From: Ascarosepion bandense
Taxonomy: Eukaryota; Mollusca; Cephalopoda; Sepiida; Sepiidae
Assembly (NCBI GenBank): GCA_037127315.1
Contig: JBBBDQ010001270.1
Coordinates: forward strand, 2,391,501 to 2,455,500
Direction of reading: 5' to 3'
DNA length: 64,000 nt
The position numbers and the translations under genes were made by a program. Position 1 is the first letter of the stretch, and every line of letters begins with the position of its first letter. Under the pieces are notes generated by a model. It was given only the letters and a program-made list of their open reading frames with translations. It was not told the DNA's origin and did no database searches. This document shows positions 11,027 to 20,684 of this stretch, piece after piece.

Positions 11027-11460
11027 TAATGAGGTTACTTCGTTAGACGACTGAACCAACAACTAATCAAAAAATGCGTAATTTTATGTGACAAGAAAAT
11101 GTTTTGCTGTATTATTTGTTAATTACAGACAAAAGTATTGCTATGGGTTGTGCGAAAGATTTAGAATGAAAGAGGAAAGAATTCATTGTAAAGTTATTGA
11201 ATCACAAGGAATAATATTAGAAATTGTGAAAATGTTCAAAACAGAAATTGGAAAGTTGCCAAGATAGGAACAACTGGCTTTAAGAATGTTACAAACATTG
11301 ATTTGAGAAAAAAAGAACAAAAATATTATGTGCCACAAAAGTGTATTCAGACAGAAAATTTTCAGAATGTTATACTGCGACCAAACTACGATCTATAAAT
11401 AAATTTTTTACAAGGAGAAATACGTAAGTGGATTTTGGGTTCTTCAAGAAAATGACCGTC
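11026..11460 (+). other. Possible Tc1-like transposase remnant
   Basis: Very weak. One frame starts MGCAKDLE with basic text after it, and near the right edge another frame reads FWVLQENDRR, which resembles the QQDNDPKH motif around the second Asp of Tc1 transposases. Stops are frequent between. It may be chance. Confidence 0.2.
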
Positions 11461-12081
11461 GGATCTGAAGGCGAATTGGAATGGTCAAGGATGCATTCCT
11501 GAAGCTAAATAGAGTATTCAGAGAAAAGGAAATTTCGTTAGAAACAAAGAAGAGAGTACTGGATTGATATGTGATGTCTGTTCTTCAATATGGCAGTCGA
11601 TGCTGAGCAATATCATCAAAGATGAAGGAAAAACTTGAAGCAACTGAAATATGATTCTACAGATGAATTCTGCGGATATCATGGACCGAGCATCTCAGCA
11701 ATGATGAGGTTTTGGAGAGGATGGAAACGAATGGGAAACTAATACTTAGCATCAGGAAAATATAGCTGAAGTTCTTGGGACATGTAATGAGGAAGAAGGG
11801 CTTGGAGAATCTGATACTCACAGGTCAGATAGAGGATGGAAACGAAAGGGAAACTAATACTTAACATCAAGAAAAGACAGCTGAAGTTCTTGGGACATAT
11901 AATGTGGAAAGAGGGATTTTAGAATCTGATACTCACAGGTTAGATAGAGGGGAAGAGAGACAGGGAAAAGCAGCGTGTAACATACTTGGCAAGCCTTAGC
12001 AAGTAGATGGCAGAGCGGTGTTTGGAGGGGCAACAAAACCAAGCGTGCTAAGAGCCACCAGGAATAAGGAGACGTAGAAAA
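11461..12081 (+). mobile_element. RTE-clade LINE, 3' part, with a 123-bp internal duplication
   Basis: Starts where other copies encode RIGMAKDAFQKL and runs through the tail block. The segment GGATGGAAACGAATGGGAAA...CAGGTCAGATAGAGG (about 11716-11833) is repeated at 11834-11957 with about 10% change. Frames are destroyed by stops. It lacks the (GAA)n terminus and runs straight into a second RTE copy. Confidence 0.75.
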
Positions 12082-12709
12082 TCCGAAGGTGAATTGGCAT
12101 GGCGAAGGAAGCATTCCAGAAGTTGAGTAAGGTATTAAGAAACAGGACAATTTCGCTAGAAACTAGGAAGAGAGTACTGGATTGCTACGTGCTGTCCGTC
12201 CTTCAATATGGCAGTTAATGCTGGGGAATACCATCAAAGATGAAGGAAAAACTTGAAGCAACTGAAATATGGTTCTACAGAAGGATGCTGCAAATATCAT
12301 GGCTCGAGCATGTGAGCAATGATGAGGTCATGGAAATGAGGGGAACAAAAAGGAAATTAATACTGAGCATCAGGAAGAGACAGCTGAAGTTCCTGGGACA
12401 TGCATTGAGGAAGGAGGGCTTGGAGAATCTGATACTAACAGGCCAGATAGAGGGAAAAAGAGACAGAGGAAAGCAACGGATAACTTATCTGAAGGACCTA
12501 ATCAGGTGGATGACGGAATGAGCATTGCATGGTGTAACAGGAGAAGGCTTGCTCAAAGCCACCAGGGAAACGGAAAAGTGGAAGGCCATGATCGCCTACG
12601 TTCTGAAGGGACAAGGCACGTGGAAGAAGAAGAAGATCATGATTGGTTACATTATGAAGGGACACGGCACATAGAAGAAGAAGAAGAAGAAGAAGAAGAA
12701 GAAGAAGGG
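12082..12709 (+). mobile_element. RTE-clade LINE, 3' part, tandem neighbour
   Basis: Begins at the same internal point as the copy on its left, so the two are head to tail. The frame at 12240-12521 reads WFYRRMLQISWLEHVSNDEV, RKRQLKFLGHALRKEGLE, NLILTGQIEGKRDRGKQ and YLKDLIRWMTE, then a stop. The 3' end is the (GAA)n tail at 12677-12709. Unequal exchange or a duplicated template could explain the tandem pair. Confidence 0.8.
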
Positions 12710-12734
12710 AATGACTAACCAGCATCCTTGGATC

Positions 12735-13460
12735 TATATTGTTTCTGACCTTCATTAACGATCTTCTGAATGTCATCAGTCCCCGCCTAAGAATTTATAC
12801 TGATGACACATCTGTTAACTCCTGTCTTGTTTCCTGTTTAGGATTAGATTTCCAGTTCCTATTAAAGTCTATTATATTTATTTTCTCTCAATATGAGTAG
12901 ATAGGTTCATTTATCGTCCGGTTCACACTCCTCCCCAGTCTTTTGAACAGGAGTAGAGGTTTATCCTTTGTTTCCTATTTAAGATTGTGTTTCTGGTTTC
13001 TACTAAACCCTATTTCAACTCTTATTCTAACATCTATACCTAAATCCTGAAGTTCTATTTACGTTTTATTTTTTCTTAACAGGAGAGGATATATTCAATT
13101 ATCATCATGTTCACACTCTTTCCTCGTCTTTTGAACAGAAGTAGAGGTTTATCCCTAATTTCCTGTTTAAGATAGGGTTTTCACTTCTTTCTCAAATCTA
13201 CTTCAAATATATGCTTCTAAAGTATGGGCCTAATTTTCTTGGCTTTTTTTATTTCCTATTTATTTTATGTCAAAAGGAGTAGATAGGGTCATTTATCATC
13301 CGCTTCACACTCCTCCTTGTTTTTTTTTTTGTTTTTTTTTTTTAGCAGGAGTAGAATTTTATCTCTTGTTTCTTGTCTAGAACTTGGTTACTGGTTCCTT
13401 CTAAACTGTTTTTTATTCTCTTTCAATACAAGTAGTCTCTTGCATCTTTATGGTATTATC
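12735..13460 (+). mobile_element. Jockey/CR1-type LINE (type 3): RT motif plus repeated 3' region
   Basis: 12740-12820 reads FINDLLNVISPRLRIYTDDTSVNS, an RT active-site region with YTDD where family members have LYADD. It is followed at 12828-13460 by about four imperfect units of 100-200 bp. Each holds TTGTTTCCTGTTTAAG-like text, GGTTCACACTCCTCC and AACAGGAGTAGAGGTTTATC. The same repeated region occurs at 53660-54110, so it belongs to this LINE subfamily. Confidence 0.65.
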
Positions 13461-13544
13461 GGCTTACTTTGTATTAAGAAGCAGTTCAAAAAACGTCTAA
13501 CCGGAATCTGCTTCCGAAAATGATCGCAAATTTGTTTTTAGTTG

Positions 13545-13835
13545 TAATAAGTCAGTCACTTAAGTGCCATACTTGATATACGGTTTGGCTGATCATGTCT
13601 CGAAAGGTAGGTTGCCATTAGCTTTGCGGTAGACTGGTTACTAGCCAAGGCTAGTAACCAGTCTACCGCAGAAAGCAATCTGTCATATTATTTAACCCAT
13701 AACTGGGGGTAAGAAACGGAATGATACGTTTCCCAAAGGTATTTGTGCGTAAGCGAATGTATGTAATTCAACTGGAACTCGAACTCAGCCCCCCACGCTT
13801 TGTCGTTCCGAGTCGATATCCACTGCACTACAACA
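13545..13835 (-). mobile_element. SINE-A with a perfect 44-nt hairpin
   Basis: Nearly full-length tRNA-derived SINE. On the minus strand: head with GTAGTGCAGTGGATATCGAC (A box) and CTGAGTTCGAGTTCCAGTTG (B box), then the body. At 13626-13669 the body has a perfect 21-bp inverted repeat around a 2-nt AA loop, made of GGTAGACTGGTTACTAGCC and its complement; other copies carry only one arm. The head end joins a LINE 3' UTR at 13836. Confidence 0.85.
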
Positions 13836-14051
13836 AAATAGACACCTCCTATCACACTAACTTGCATCTATTCTCTCAAACACTCTCACCATCTACCCAA
13901 CCCTCATTCTCGGTATCCTTACCCGTCTATCACCCTCCTTCTGACATTTCCTATATCTAACCATCCTTTCTCATCACTTCCCCCTATGTACCGCCATGCG
14001 CAATAGTGACAGTAGAATGCCTTGCTCGGGGTGAAACGATTAAAAAAAAAT
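13836..14051 (+). mobile_element. Jockey/CR1-type LINE, 3' UTR only
   Basis: Begins AGACACCTCCTATCACACTA and ends in GCTCGGGGTGAAACGATT plus an A9 tail, the consensus 3' terminus of the type 1 subfamily. No coding sequence is left. Confidence 0.8.
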
Positions 14052-14373
14052 TTAAGAGAATATTTTCGATTAAGTACGTGTTTTAAATATTTAACTAATG
14101 GAAATGACAGACTGGAGAATTGAAATGTGTTAAATTTAACTCAGTTTGATCCATTACAAGGGTAGCTGTACCGTGACCGTCGCTTTGCCAACGTGAAAAA
14201 TACTTAAATGTGATGAATGAGCTGTAAAAGAAGTATTGTAGATCAATGAAGATATTTGATTTAGCAACAGACTCAAGTTTTTCAAGCAGGAAAAAGTCAT
14301 AATTAAATCTTATTTCTAGTTCATAAGAGGTTTATTTAAGACGTTTTCTTTTTTGTCTAAAAACACTGAAAAG
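14052..14373. other. Unassigned stretch
   Basis: AT-rich, no gene or shared repeat recognised. Confidence 0.45.
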
Positions 14374-14577
14374 TCAGAGAATCGTCGTCGTCTTGCGGTC
14401 TTGGCCGAGATAGAACTCACTAAACCCCTCCAGTATTCCCTGTGTATTTGGAACTCTGGCGCAGTTTGCAGCGAAATTCATAATATTGTCAAATATCTGA
14501 ACACTTGATGCTTCGCCAGGGCTACCAAGAGTGTTTTTTATTGTGACACCAACGCTAGATAGGTTGCCTCCAGGCAT
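14374..14577 (-). CDS. Unrecognised 67-codon open frame
   Basis: Begins MPGGNLSSVGVTIKNTLG and ends FSEFYLGQDRKTTTIL. It is less biased than the surrounding low-complexity frames, with balanced polar and hydrophobic residues and no repeats. It starts a few bases from the tail of the neighbouring composite SINE, so it may be a fragment of a larger coding element cut by that insertion. No motif is recognised; it could be chance. Confidence 0.25.
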   Translation of the reverse strand: MPGGNLSSVGVTIKNTLGSPGEASSVQIFDNIMNFAANCARVPNTQGILEGFSEFYLGQDRKTTTIL

Positions 14578-14866
14578 TATCCTGTTATTTAACCCATAAC
14601 TGGAGGAAGGGACGGATTAATACCTTTCCCAAGGGTACCAGTTGCTTAAGTGAATGCAGGGTATTCAACTGGAATTCGAACTCGACTCACCGATTTATGT
14701 TTCCAAGCCGATATCCACTGCACCACAACGCACATCCGTCACTGAACGCTTACAGCGCCTGTTATTCCCAAGCGGTCACCCATCTAAGTACTCACCAGGC
14801 TCAACGTTGCTTAACTTCGGTGATCGAACGAGAACCGGTGTATTCAACGTGATATGCCGTAAGTAG
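14578..14866 (-). mobile_element. 5S rRNA/tRNA composite SINE, copy 1
   Basis: On the minus strand, 14863-14751 is an almost complete 5S rRNA sequence (TTGAATACACCGGTTCTCGT, GATCACCGAAGTTAAGCAAC, GATGGGTGACCGCTTGGGAA), including the region of the 5S internal promoter. It runs directly, through AAGCGTTCAGTGACGGATG, into the SINE-A tRNA head (TGGTGCAGTGGATATCGGCT; GTCGAGTTCGAATTCCAGTT) and the first part of the SINE-A body. A second copy with the same junction lies at 22389-22621. 5S-headed SINEs are known in other animals; this pairing is what I infer from two copies. Confidence 0.85.
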
Positions 14867-15087
14867 TCAGAGAATAATCAACCACCCACAATCTAAAATA
14901 AATATCGAATCTAAACTGAGTGGACAAACTGAGTAAAATGTTTGTTTTTTTTTAATTAAAAATCAAAGAATATAACAATTTTTAAAGACAAAATATAAAT
15001 CAAGTTCACGAAGTGGCTAAATTTATAACTAGATAAAAATGGCTATAGCAAAAAGTTTGACAAAAATATTTTTTTAAATGGTTTATC
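14867..15087. other. Unassigned AT-rich spacer
   Basis: No gene or repeat recognised. Confidence 0.45.
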
Positions 15088-15661
15088 TTGTTATTTTGTT
15101 TAAACTTTTGTCCACAAACACAAAATATGAATAATTTGGTTTCTTATTATTTAGGTTGCTCCATTAATAACATGGATATTAATCAATTTGTGTGTGATGC
15201 TCTTGGTTGTAAGAAGATTTTAAAAGGGTTAGCTTTCAATCAGCAAAACATCGATATCCATCTTCAACGATGGAGAAGATTAGCTGAGAAAAATCAGCAA
15301 CAGAAGACCAAACAAAAAAAGGTGAGGAAAGGAAACCTGAACAAACATTATTGTGATTCTTTCACCCCAAACCCAAAGTATCAAAAGTATTTGCCGAAAA
15401 TATTGAAGATTTTGAGGATATTGCTTTCGAAAATCAAACTTCTCATGAAAATGATATTGCTACGGAGGATGCTTCGTCTATAATTTCTAAACTTCTAGAA
15501 AATTTAATTGAAAAAGCCTCTAAACAATGTGAAGTTAAACCAAATAAGGATAGAAAAATTGACAGAAGTTCTCAGTTGCAATTCTGTTTAGGATACACGC
15601 ATAAAATACAAGGATTTTTTTCTAATTTTCCGTTACAGTTATTAACTGCCTCAGAGATTGT
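15088..15661 (+). pseudogene. Unassigned coding remnant, probably transposon N-terminal part
   Basis: A 5' frame (15088-15380) reads NMNNLVSYYLGCSINNM, FVCDALGCKKILKGLAFNQQ, then lysine-rich text. After a shift near 15380 a second open frame continues to the TTAA at 15662: VFAENIEDFEDIAFENQTSH, EDASSIISKLLENLIEKA, LQFCLGYTHKIQGFFSNF. Together they give about 190 codons broken by one shift. The C-x4-C near the start could be part of a zinc finger, but only one later His is placed. I do not recognise the family. Confidence 0.4.
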
Positions 15662-15665
15662 TTAA

Positions 15666-15887
15666 CCCTCTAGGGCCATTCGTATCATATTTGATACAGT
15701 ATTTCCCTATAAGGAAACATTTGGTATTTCCCTATAAGCAAACATTTGGTATTCATTGACTGAGCAGTCAGTACTGCTTTCATTTGAAATTTATAAAATA
15801 TTTCTCTTAAAAACTTTTTCAGGAAAATATTTCTTTCAAGGCTTGTTTTCATACTGTACCAAATATGATAGGAATGGACCTAGAGGG
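15666..15887. mobile_element. 222-bp MITE with TTAA duplications, copy 1
   Basis: Terminal inverted repeats of about 37 bp (CCCTCTAGGGCCATTCGTAT at the left, its near complement at 15851-15887) flanked by TTAA at 15662-15665 and 15888-15891. TTAA target duplication is the hallmark of piggyBac-type transposition. Inside, TATTTCCCTATAAG-AAACATTTGG is doubled. There is no coding capacity, so it would need a transposase in trans. Confidence 0.85.
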
Positions 15888-15964
15888 TTAAAAAAAACAG
15901 CCCTGCATCACTACAAATGTGCTGAGAATAATTTTATACTTTTTGATGGTGCGTTTAATATTAA

Positions 15965-16186
15965 CCCTCTAGGGCCATTCGTATCATAATTGATACAGTA
16001 TTTCCCTATAAGGAAACATTTGGTATTTCCCTATAAGGAAACATTTGGTATTCATTGACTGAGCAGTCAGTACTGCTTTCATTTGAAATTTATAAAATAT
16101 TTCTCTTAAAAAATTTTTCAGGAAAATATTTCTTTCAAGGCGTGTTTTCATACTGTATCAAATATGATACGAATGGCCCTAGAGGG
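15965..16186. mobile_element. 222-bp MITE with TTAA duplications, copy 2
   Basis: Same length and orientation as the copy 69 bp upstream, flanked by TTAA at 15961-15964 and 16187-16190. The inverted repeats match at about 36 of 37 positions, better than in copy 1, so this copy looks younger. Both lie in the same decayed coding region. Confidence 0.85.
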
Positions 16187-16210
16187 TTAACAAAAATGTG
16201 CTGAATTACA

Positions 16211-16930
16211 ACTAGCAGTATAACCCGGCGTTGCTCAGTTGTAACGAAAGCTTTAAAACTAATCCATGGTCCTGGAGCTCAGACTCTTTGGACATTGGCA
16301 CGAAAGACTAAAAAGCAATAGTTGTTTCCAGTTAAAGCGAAACCGTAGACTAAAAGAAAAATGGATGGATAAGTAAAATTTTGATTTCCTGGTATCGATA
16401 TCATATAAGTGTCTTTCGTCGTGAACAGAATTTTGAAGGCAGAATAAGTCCTCTGAGTAAATGGTATCATGGCTGAGACTAAGAACTACAATTATACCTA
16501 CTTAGAGCCAAACCCGAAGCAAAAACTAAAATAAAAGGGCTGAAAAAAATACAGGCAGATAAACAGACACACACACGCACAAACATCTTGCCTTTTATAT
16601 ATATATTTTTTCTACAATATTGTAAGAACTGCAACCTTGAAACTTTTGAATATCGTTTCTTATGTCTTTGTCTATGAGTGTATCAAATTTGATTAAAATC
16701 GGACCACTCCTTCTATAACCCGATTTTCGATTATCGATTTTCGATATTTATCGGGGTTACCTCAACAGAAAACCTAGCTAAGAACACTCGCAGACGCTTA
16801 TAGTATAACTGCGTAAATTTTCAAGAAAATCGGTTCAGCCGTTTCGGAGTCTATAGGTAACGGACACACACACATACACACACAATCACACACATACACA
16901 CAAAGAGACATTCATAAATAAGTTTAGATA
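16211..16930 (+). repeat. Interspersed repeat family (CTAGCAGTATARCCCGG), copy 2
   Basis: Starts ACTAGCAGTATAACCCGGCG 24 bp after the second MITE and ends ATAAATAAGTTTAGATA. Closest to copy 3 at 62848-63635, with which it shares TCAGACTCTTTGGAC and AAAGCGAAACCGTAGACT, a segment absent from copy 1. Confidence 0.75.
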
Positions 16931-17171
16931 TTCCACTTCAATGAAAAATATTGAGGAACGAGCATCAATAAAGGATGTCAGTTCATTAAGTATAAATAAC
17001 AAATACCTGACAAACAATCACGTGTCATAAAATTGAGAAATTGCAAAAAGAAAAAAAATTATTAACCATTGAAAACTTTTGCAAAAGAAAACGAATTATG
17101 AAAATTTGCAAAACCCTCTCTTTCTATAATCGATTTCTAGTAAGTGTATCCAATAAATATCCAAGAAATTT

Positions 17172-17846
17172 GTGGATGTGATTACAACAGAAAAAAACAA
17201 TTTCTTCTCATACAAACTTTATCAAATGAAAAACAATTTAAAGCTTTTCGTTGCAGCTTATGAAGGACTTTTTCCTCGTATTTATATGTTGAATTATCTC
17301 TTTCTAAATTCAAATGCTGCATATACACTGTTATTCTTCCAAAACACAAATATTATTCCATCTCAATTATACCATGACATACAATCTACATTTATAGATT
17401 CAGGGTTTTGCATAGCCAAACTCCAAAGAAATTGCCCTAATTCTTGTTTATACCTTGTTCTTAATGGAACAGGTAACATTGAACGGTTTGTTGGTGTTTG
17501 CCATTTAATGTAGAACTAAAATACGTTTTATGCACTTGATTTGGTTTATCGTTGTAATGCTATTTGCAGATGTGACAATATTGTAACCCGGCACTCTAAA
17601 TGGGTTAAAATGGGGTGAGCCTCTAGACATCTTGTACTTGACTATTCAAACATCAAAGACTGGGCTGGTGATCTTGTCGGCAATGTGAATTTGATAAAGA
17701 ACTGGAAAATCGGACTCCTAGAATTTCATAGAGTTGTGGTCGAAGTTGATATTGAAATAAATACATTGGAAAAATCAAGAGTGACATTAAAAAAAGCTAA
17801 ATCAAAGGCTAGTTGGTGTAAGTTTAGCTGAAAATAAGAGGAGGAG

Positions 17847-17848
<2 letters not shown>
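17172..17848 (+). pseudogene. Unassigned coding remnant, probable DNA-transposon protein (middle part)
   Basis: The open frame at 17172-17513 reads LKLFVAAYEGLFPRIYMLNY, IPSQLYHDIQSTFIDSGFCI and NGTGNIERFVGVCHLM. Further frames to about 17830 continue the protein-like text: RHLVLDYSNIKDWAGDLVGN, NLIKNWKIGLLEFHRV, KKAKSKASWCKF. Residue composition is normal for a globular protein. The G-T-x-N-I-E-R-F-x-G motif recalls uncharacterised transposon proteins common in fungi and invertebrates, from memory only. Broken by shifts and a (TA)n tract. Confidence 0.4.

Positions 17849-17891
<43 letters not shown>
17849..17891. repeat. (TA)n microsatellite
   Basis: Dinucleotide run splitting the coding remnant on either side. 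Confidence 0.95.
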
Positions 17892-17895
<4 letters not shown>

Positions 17896-17929
17896 TTATA
17901 TATACACAGATAAAACTGATCATAATGTG

Positions 17930-18172
17930 CATCTTCTCAAAATGAGGCAAATTTGTTTGCTGATCTTATAACTCCAAAAACCTCCATGTATAATTGTATG
18001 GTAGAAATCAATAGTGAATTGGTTTATAAAATTACTCTACTGAAGAAGTTAACAGTATCAATACCTTTATCAAGAGATCAGCTTAGACGGGCACAAGGCC
18101 AAACGATCTTTCATGGCCAAAATGCTTATGCGGATTAAGATAATATTGTATCTGTTGGTGATTCAAATGCTT
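17930..18172 (+). pseudogene. Unassigned coding remnant (C-terminal part)
   Basis: The open frame at 17953-18138 reads MFADLITPKTSMYNCMVEIN, LVYKITLLKKLTVSIPLSRD and LRRAQGQTIFHGQNAYAD, continuing after a stop as DNIVSVGDSNALNSS. The same strand and similar protein-like text on both sides of the (TA)n suggest one original gene with 17172-17848. Confidence 0.35.
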
Positions 18173-18207
18173 TGAACTCTTCCTAACACTATATATTTTT
18201 CGCCTCT

Positions 18208-18256
<49 letters not shown>
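18173..18256 (+). repeat. Partial Gypsy LTR ending in (GA)n
   Basis: TCCTAACACTATATATTTTT and GCCTCTCAAGAGAGAGA match the LTR at 21147-21231 (TCCTAACACTACAATAATAA, GCCTCTCAAGAGAGAGA), including the (GA)n run. The sequence then jumps into pol, so everything from this point of the 5' LTR through gag and protease is missing. Confidence 0.5.
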
Positions 18257-18258
<2 letters not shown>

Positions 18259-19270
18259 TTAAAGGAGAGTTTCCCCGACATATTTCCAGCCGGCCTCGGG
18301 AGGTGTAAAAAATGGCGGCCAAAATCGAACTAAAGAAAATATACAACCCATTTTGAAGAAGAAAAGTAATTTACCTTTTGCATCATTAAAAAAGATAGAC
18401 AAACAGTTGGATAGACAACCAGTTGGGTAGACTCGTAGAAACCGGTATGTTGGCAAAGGTAGAATATAGTCAATGGGTCGCACCTGCGGTTTACATTAAG
18501 AAGAAATCAGTAGAAATACAAATATGCGCTAACGTCTGGACAGAATTAAATGTAGCGATTAAAGATTGTCACTATTCTTTTCCTAGTCCAGGGAAGTATT
18601 CCCAAAATTGAACGGAGGAAATTCTTTCTCAAAGATAGACTTGAGCGAAGCATACCTACGAGGAAAACGAGGGAAGCTAGAGGTTGTTGTGCATAAACAC
18701 TAACAGAGGGTTATATAAATTCTAGAGATTAGCATTCGGGATCAAGGTCGCTCCGGCGATATTTTTTTTTTTTTTAATCGTATCACCCCGAGCAAGGCGG
18801 TAACGCCACTGATGTGCAGGGGGCTACGTAATAGTGAAAAGATGGGAGAAGAGAAAGCCGGAAACCATATCCTAAACAGGGAACAAGGGATGAGTCTCTT
18901 AACCTGTTCAATAGACATGGGTGGAGTGTGAACCGGGCGATAGATAGATCTATCTACAGGCGGACTGGATTTCACGATCGCATACCTTGATGACATCCTG
19001 ATAAATAGCAAAAATATTGACCAACACTGGGAAAACGTTCAAGAGATCTTCACACGGATACAAAATTACGGCTTTAAGGTAAAGGAAAATAAAAAAATAA
19101 ATGCGACTTCTTTATGAAGGAGATAAAATACCTGAGCTATATTATTGACAAAAAAGAAAGAAGACCAGACCAGAAAGAGCCACAGTAATAATTAAAAAAA
19201 AACATGCCGGCTCCAAAAAATATAGCCGAGTTACAAAGCTTTTTGGGTATTATCAAGAGTTTATACCTAA
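18257..19270 (+). pseudogene. Ty3/Gypsy retrotransposon, reverse transcriptase region
   Basis: Frame-broken RT. 18423-18611 gives GRLVETGMLAKVEYSQWVAP, then AVYIKKKSVEIQICANVWTE; after a shift, LNGGNSFSKIDLSEAYL; then LAFGIKVAPAI up to the LINE insertion at 18763. Past the insertion it resumes as GLDFTIAYLDDILINSKN, with the catalytic YLDD intact, and FTRIQNYGFKVKEN, then LQSFLG. The insertion removed a few codons between APAI and GLDF. Several stops; non-functional. Confidence 0.75.
18763..18958 (-). mobile_element. Type 3 LINE 3' end inserted in Gypsy RT
   Basis: The plus strand starts with a T13 run (the A-tail reversed), then TCACCCCGAGCAAGGCGGTA and ends in GTGTGAACCGGGCGATAGAT, matching the complement of 53820-54150. 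It is about 196 bp and 3' only. It interrupts the RT frame and must be younger than the Gypsy element. Confidence 0.8.
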
Positions 19271-19271
19271 C

Positions 19272-19883
19272 ATGTACAAATTACGCGCACCCCTAAACGA
19301 ACTGTTGAAGAAGGAAAGATTTTGGGAATGGTCATCCGAATGTCAGAAAAATTTCGACAAAATCATTAAGACTCTAACAGCAGATTTACTTTTAACGAAT
19401 TATGATTCAAAATTGGAAATAATAGTCGCGAGTGACGCAAGTTTCTATGATGTTGGGGTATGTATACTTCATAAGATACCGGATGGGACACTAAAAACCA
19501 TCGCGCATGCGTCGAGAAAGTTACTACCAGCCAAAACAATTACTCGCAAATCGAAAAGAAAGTGTTGGGGATTATTTTTGCAGTTACGAGATTCCACAGA
19601 TATATTTATGGCAGATTCTTTACCTTACAGACCACAAGTCGTTACTGACAATATTTGGATAAAAAAAAGCTTATCTGTCTACACTCCTAATAGATTACTA
19701 AGATGGGGGATGATTCTATTAAATTATAACTTTAAATTAGAGTATCTTCCATCGAACAAAATCGGGCATGCAGACGGTCTTTCGAGACTAGCATCAAAGG
19801 AAATGGTGCCATTAGAATATTCCGTAATTGCAGCTTTACGATATGAGAGAGATATTAGAATATCATTATGCAGTACAATTTGA
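19272..19883 (+). pseudogene. Ty3/Gypsy retrotransposon, RNase H domain
   Basis: 203 codons in one frame: LRAPLNELLKKERFWEW (RT-RNase H connection), TADLLLTNYDSKLEIIVASDASFY with the first catalytic Asp, then LLRWGMILLNYNFKLEYLPS and GHADGLSRLASK. Between about 19540 and 19660 the original text lies in another frame (NYSQIEKKVLGIIFAV, FHRYIYGRFFTLQT), so two compensating shifts scrambled the middle. The Glu expected at the last position of EKE in that motif reads Lys. It is inactive despite being open. Confidence 0.75.
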
Positions 19884-20684
19884 GACCTCCCCGTCACATT
19901 ACATGAAATAAGAAACGAAGCAGTGAATTTCGTATTTATAAATGAAACGAAAACAAAAATTACAGAAAGTAAGCATATCTCAGACAGTTTTTCGTTATGT
20001 GATAATGTTCTGCTATATAATGAAAGAGTAGTAATTCCGAAAACGCTACAATGGAGAATCCTGAAGGATTCCCACATGGGCCACCCAGGAAAGGACTGAA
20101 TGAAATCCTTAAAGCGAAGATACGTGTTTTAGCCAAACATGGATCAAGGTTATGTACAAAAGGTGGACAATTGCAAGGGCTGCTTCTTAGCAGCCAGGAC
20201 ACCTCCGATCACTCATAAGCCATGGCCTAAGACAGATCGACCGTGGTCGAGTATCCATGCAGATTTCGCAGGTCCCTTAGAGGGCTTCTATTACTTGATT
20301 GTAGTAGACAGTTTCAGCAAATGGCCAGAAGTATTTTGTTGTAGAAAACATACTTCCCAGACGACAATAAATTGCCCCCACGAGCTGTTTGCTCGCTTCG
20401 AAGTGGTGGATTGTCTAGTCACCGATAATGGGATAGAATTTACATCTGCGGACTTTTAAGAATTTTGTGAAAGCTTTCAGGTGAAACACATCAAATCTTC
20501 CTCATATCACCCAAGGTCAAACGGTCAAGCGGAGAGGTTTGTTGATACACTAAAAAGAGCACTAAGGAAAGCTTATGGCGTAACAACAGAAAAGGAATTA
20601 CAATTCTTGCAAGTGTATAGAATTACACCGAACTACGCTATCGGCACTATCGCCTGCGGAAGTAATGTTCGTTCGAAAAATTAG
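19884..20684 (+). pseudogene. Ty3/Gypsy retrotransposon, integrase
   Basis: Linker LPVTLHEIRNEAVNF and ILKDSHMGHPGKD (the His pair of the zinc finger), then NCKGCFLAARTPPITHK with both Cys. The core has all three catalytic acidic residues: IHADFAGPLEG, LVTDNGIEFTS and SNGQAERFVDTL. One stop (20457-20459, within ADF-stop-EFC) interrupts an otherwise continuous frame from 20139 to 20684. Further shifts occur before 20139. This is the best preserved LTR-retrotransposon domain in the window. Confidence 0.8.

Noticed and set aside
14751..14863. Functional 5S rRNA gene
   Set aside because: Substitutions occur in conserved positions, and it is joined to a SINE with a junction that repeats elsewhere.
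15756..15989. 77-codon frame spanning the first MITE
   Set aside because: It begins inside the MITE and ends in the second one; only the short middle part (15892-15960) may be remnant coding sequence.
18083..18346. 87-codon minus-strand frame with SLSLSLSL text
   Set aside because: Translation of the (GA)n run; not a gene.
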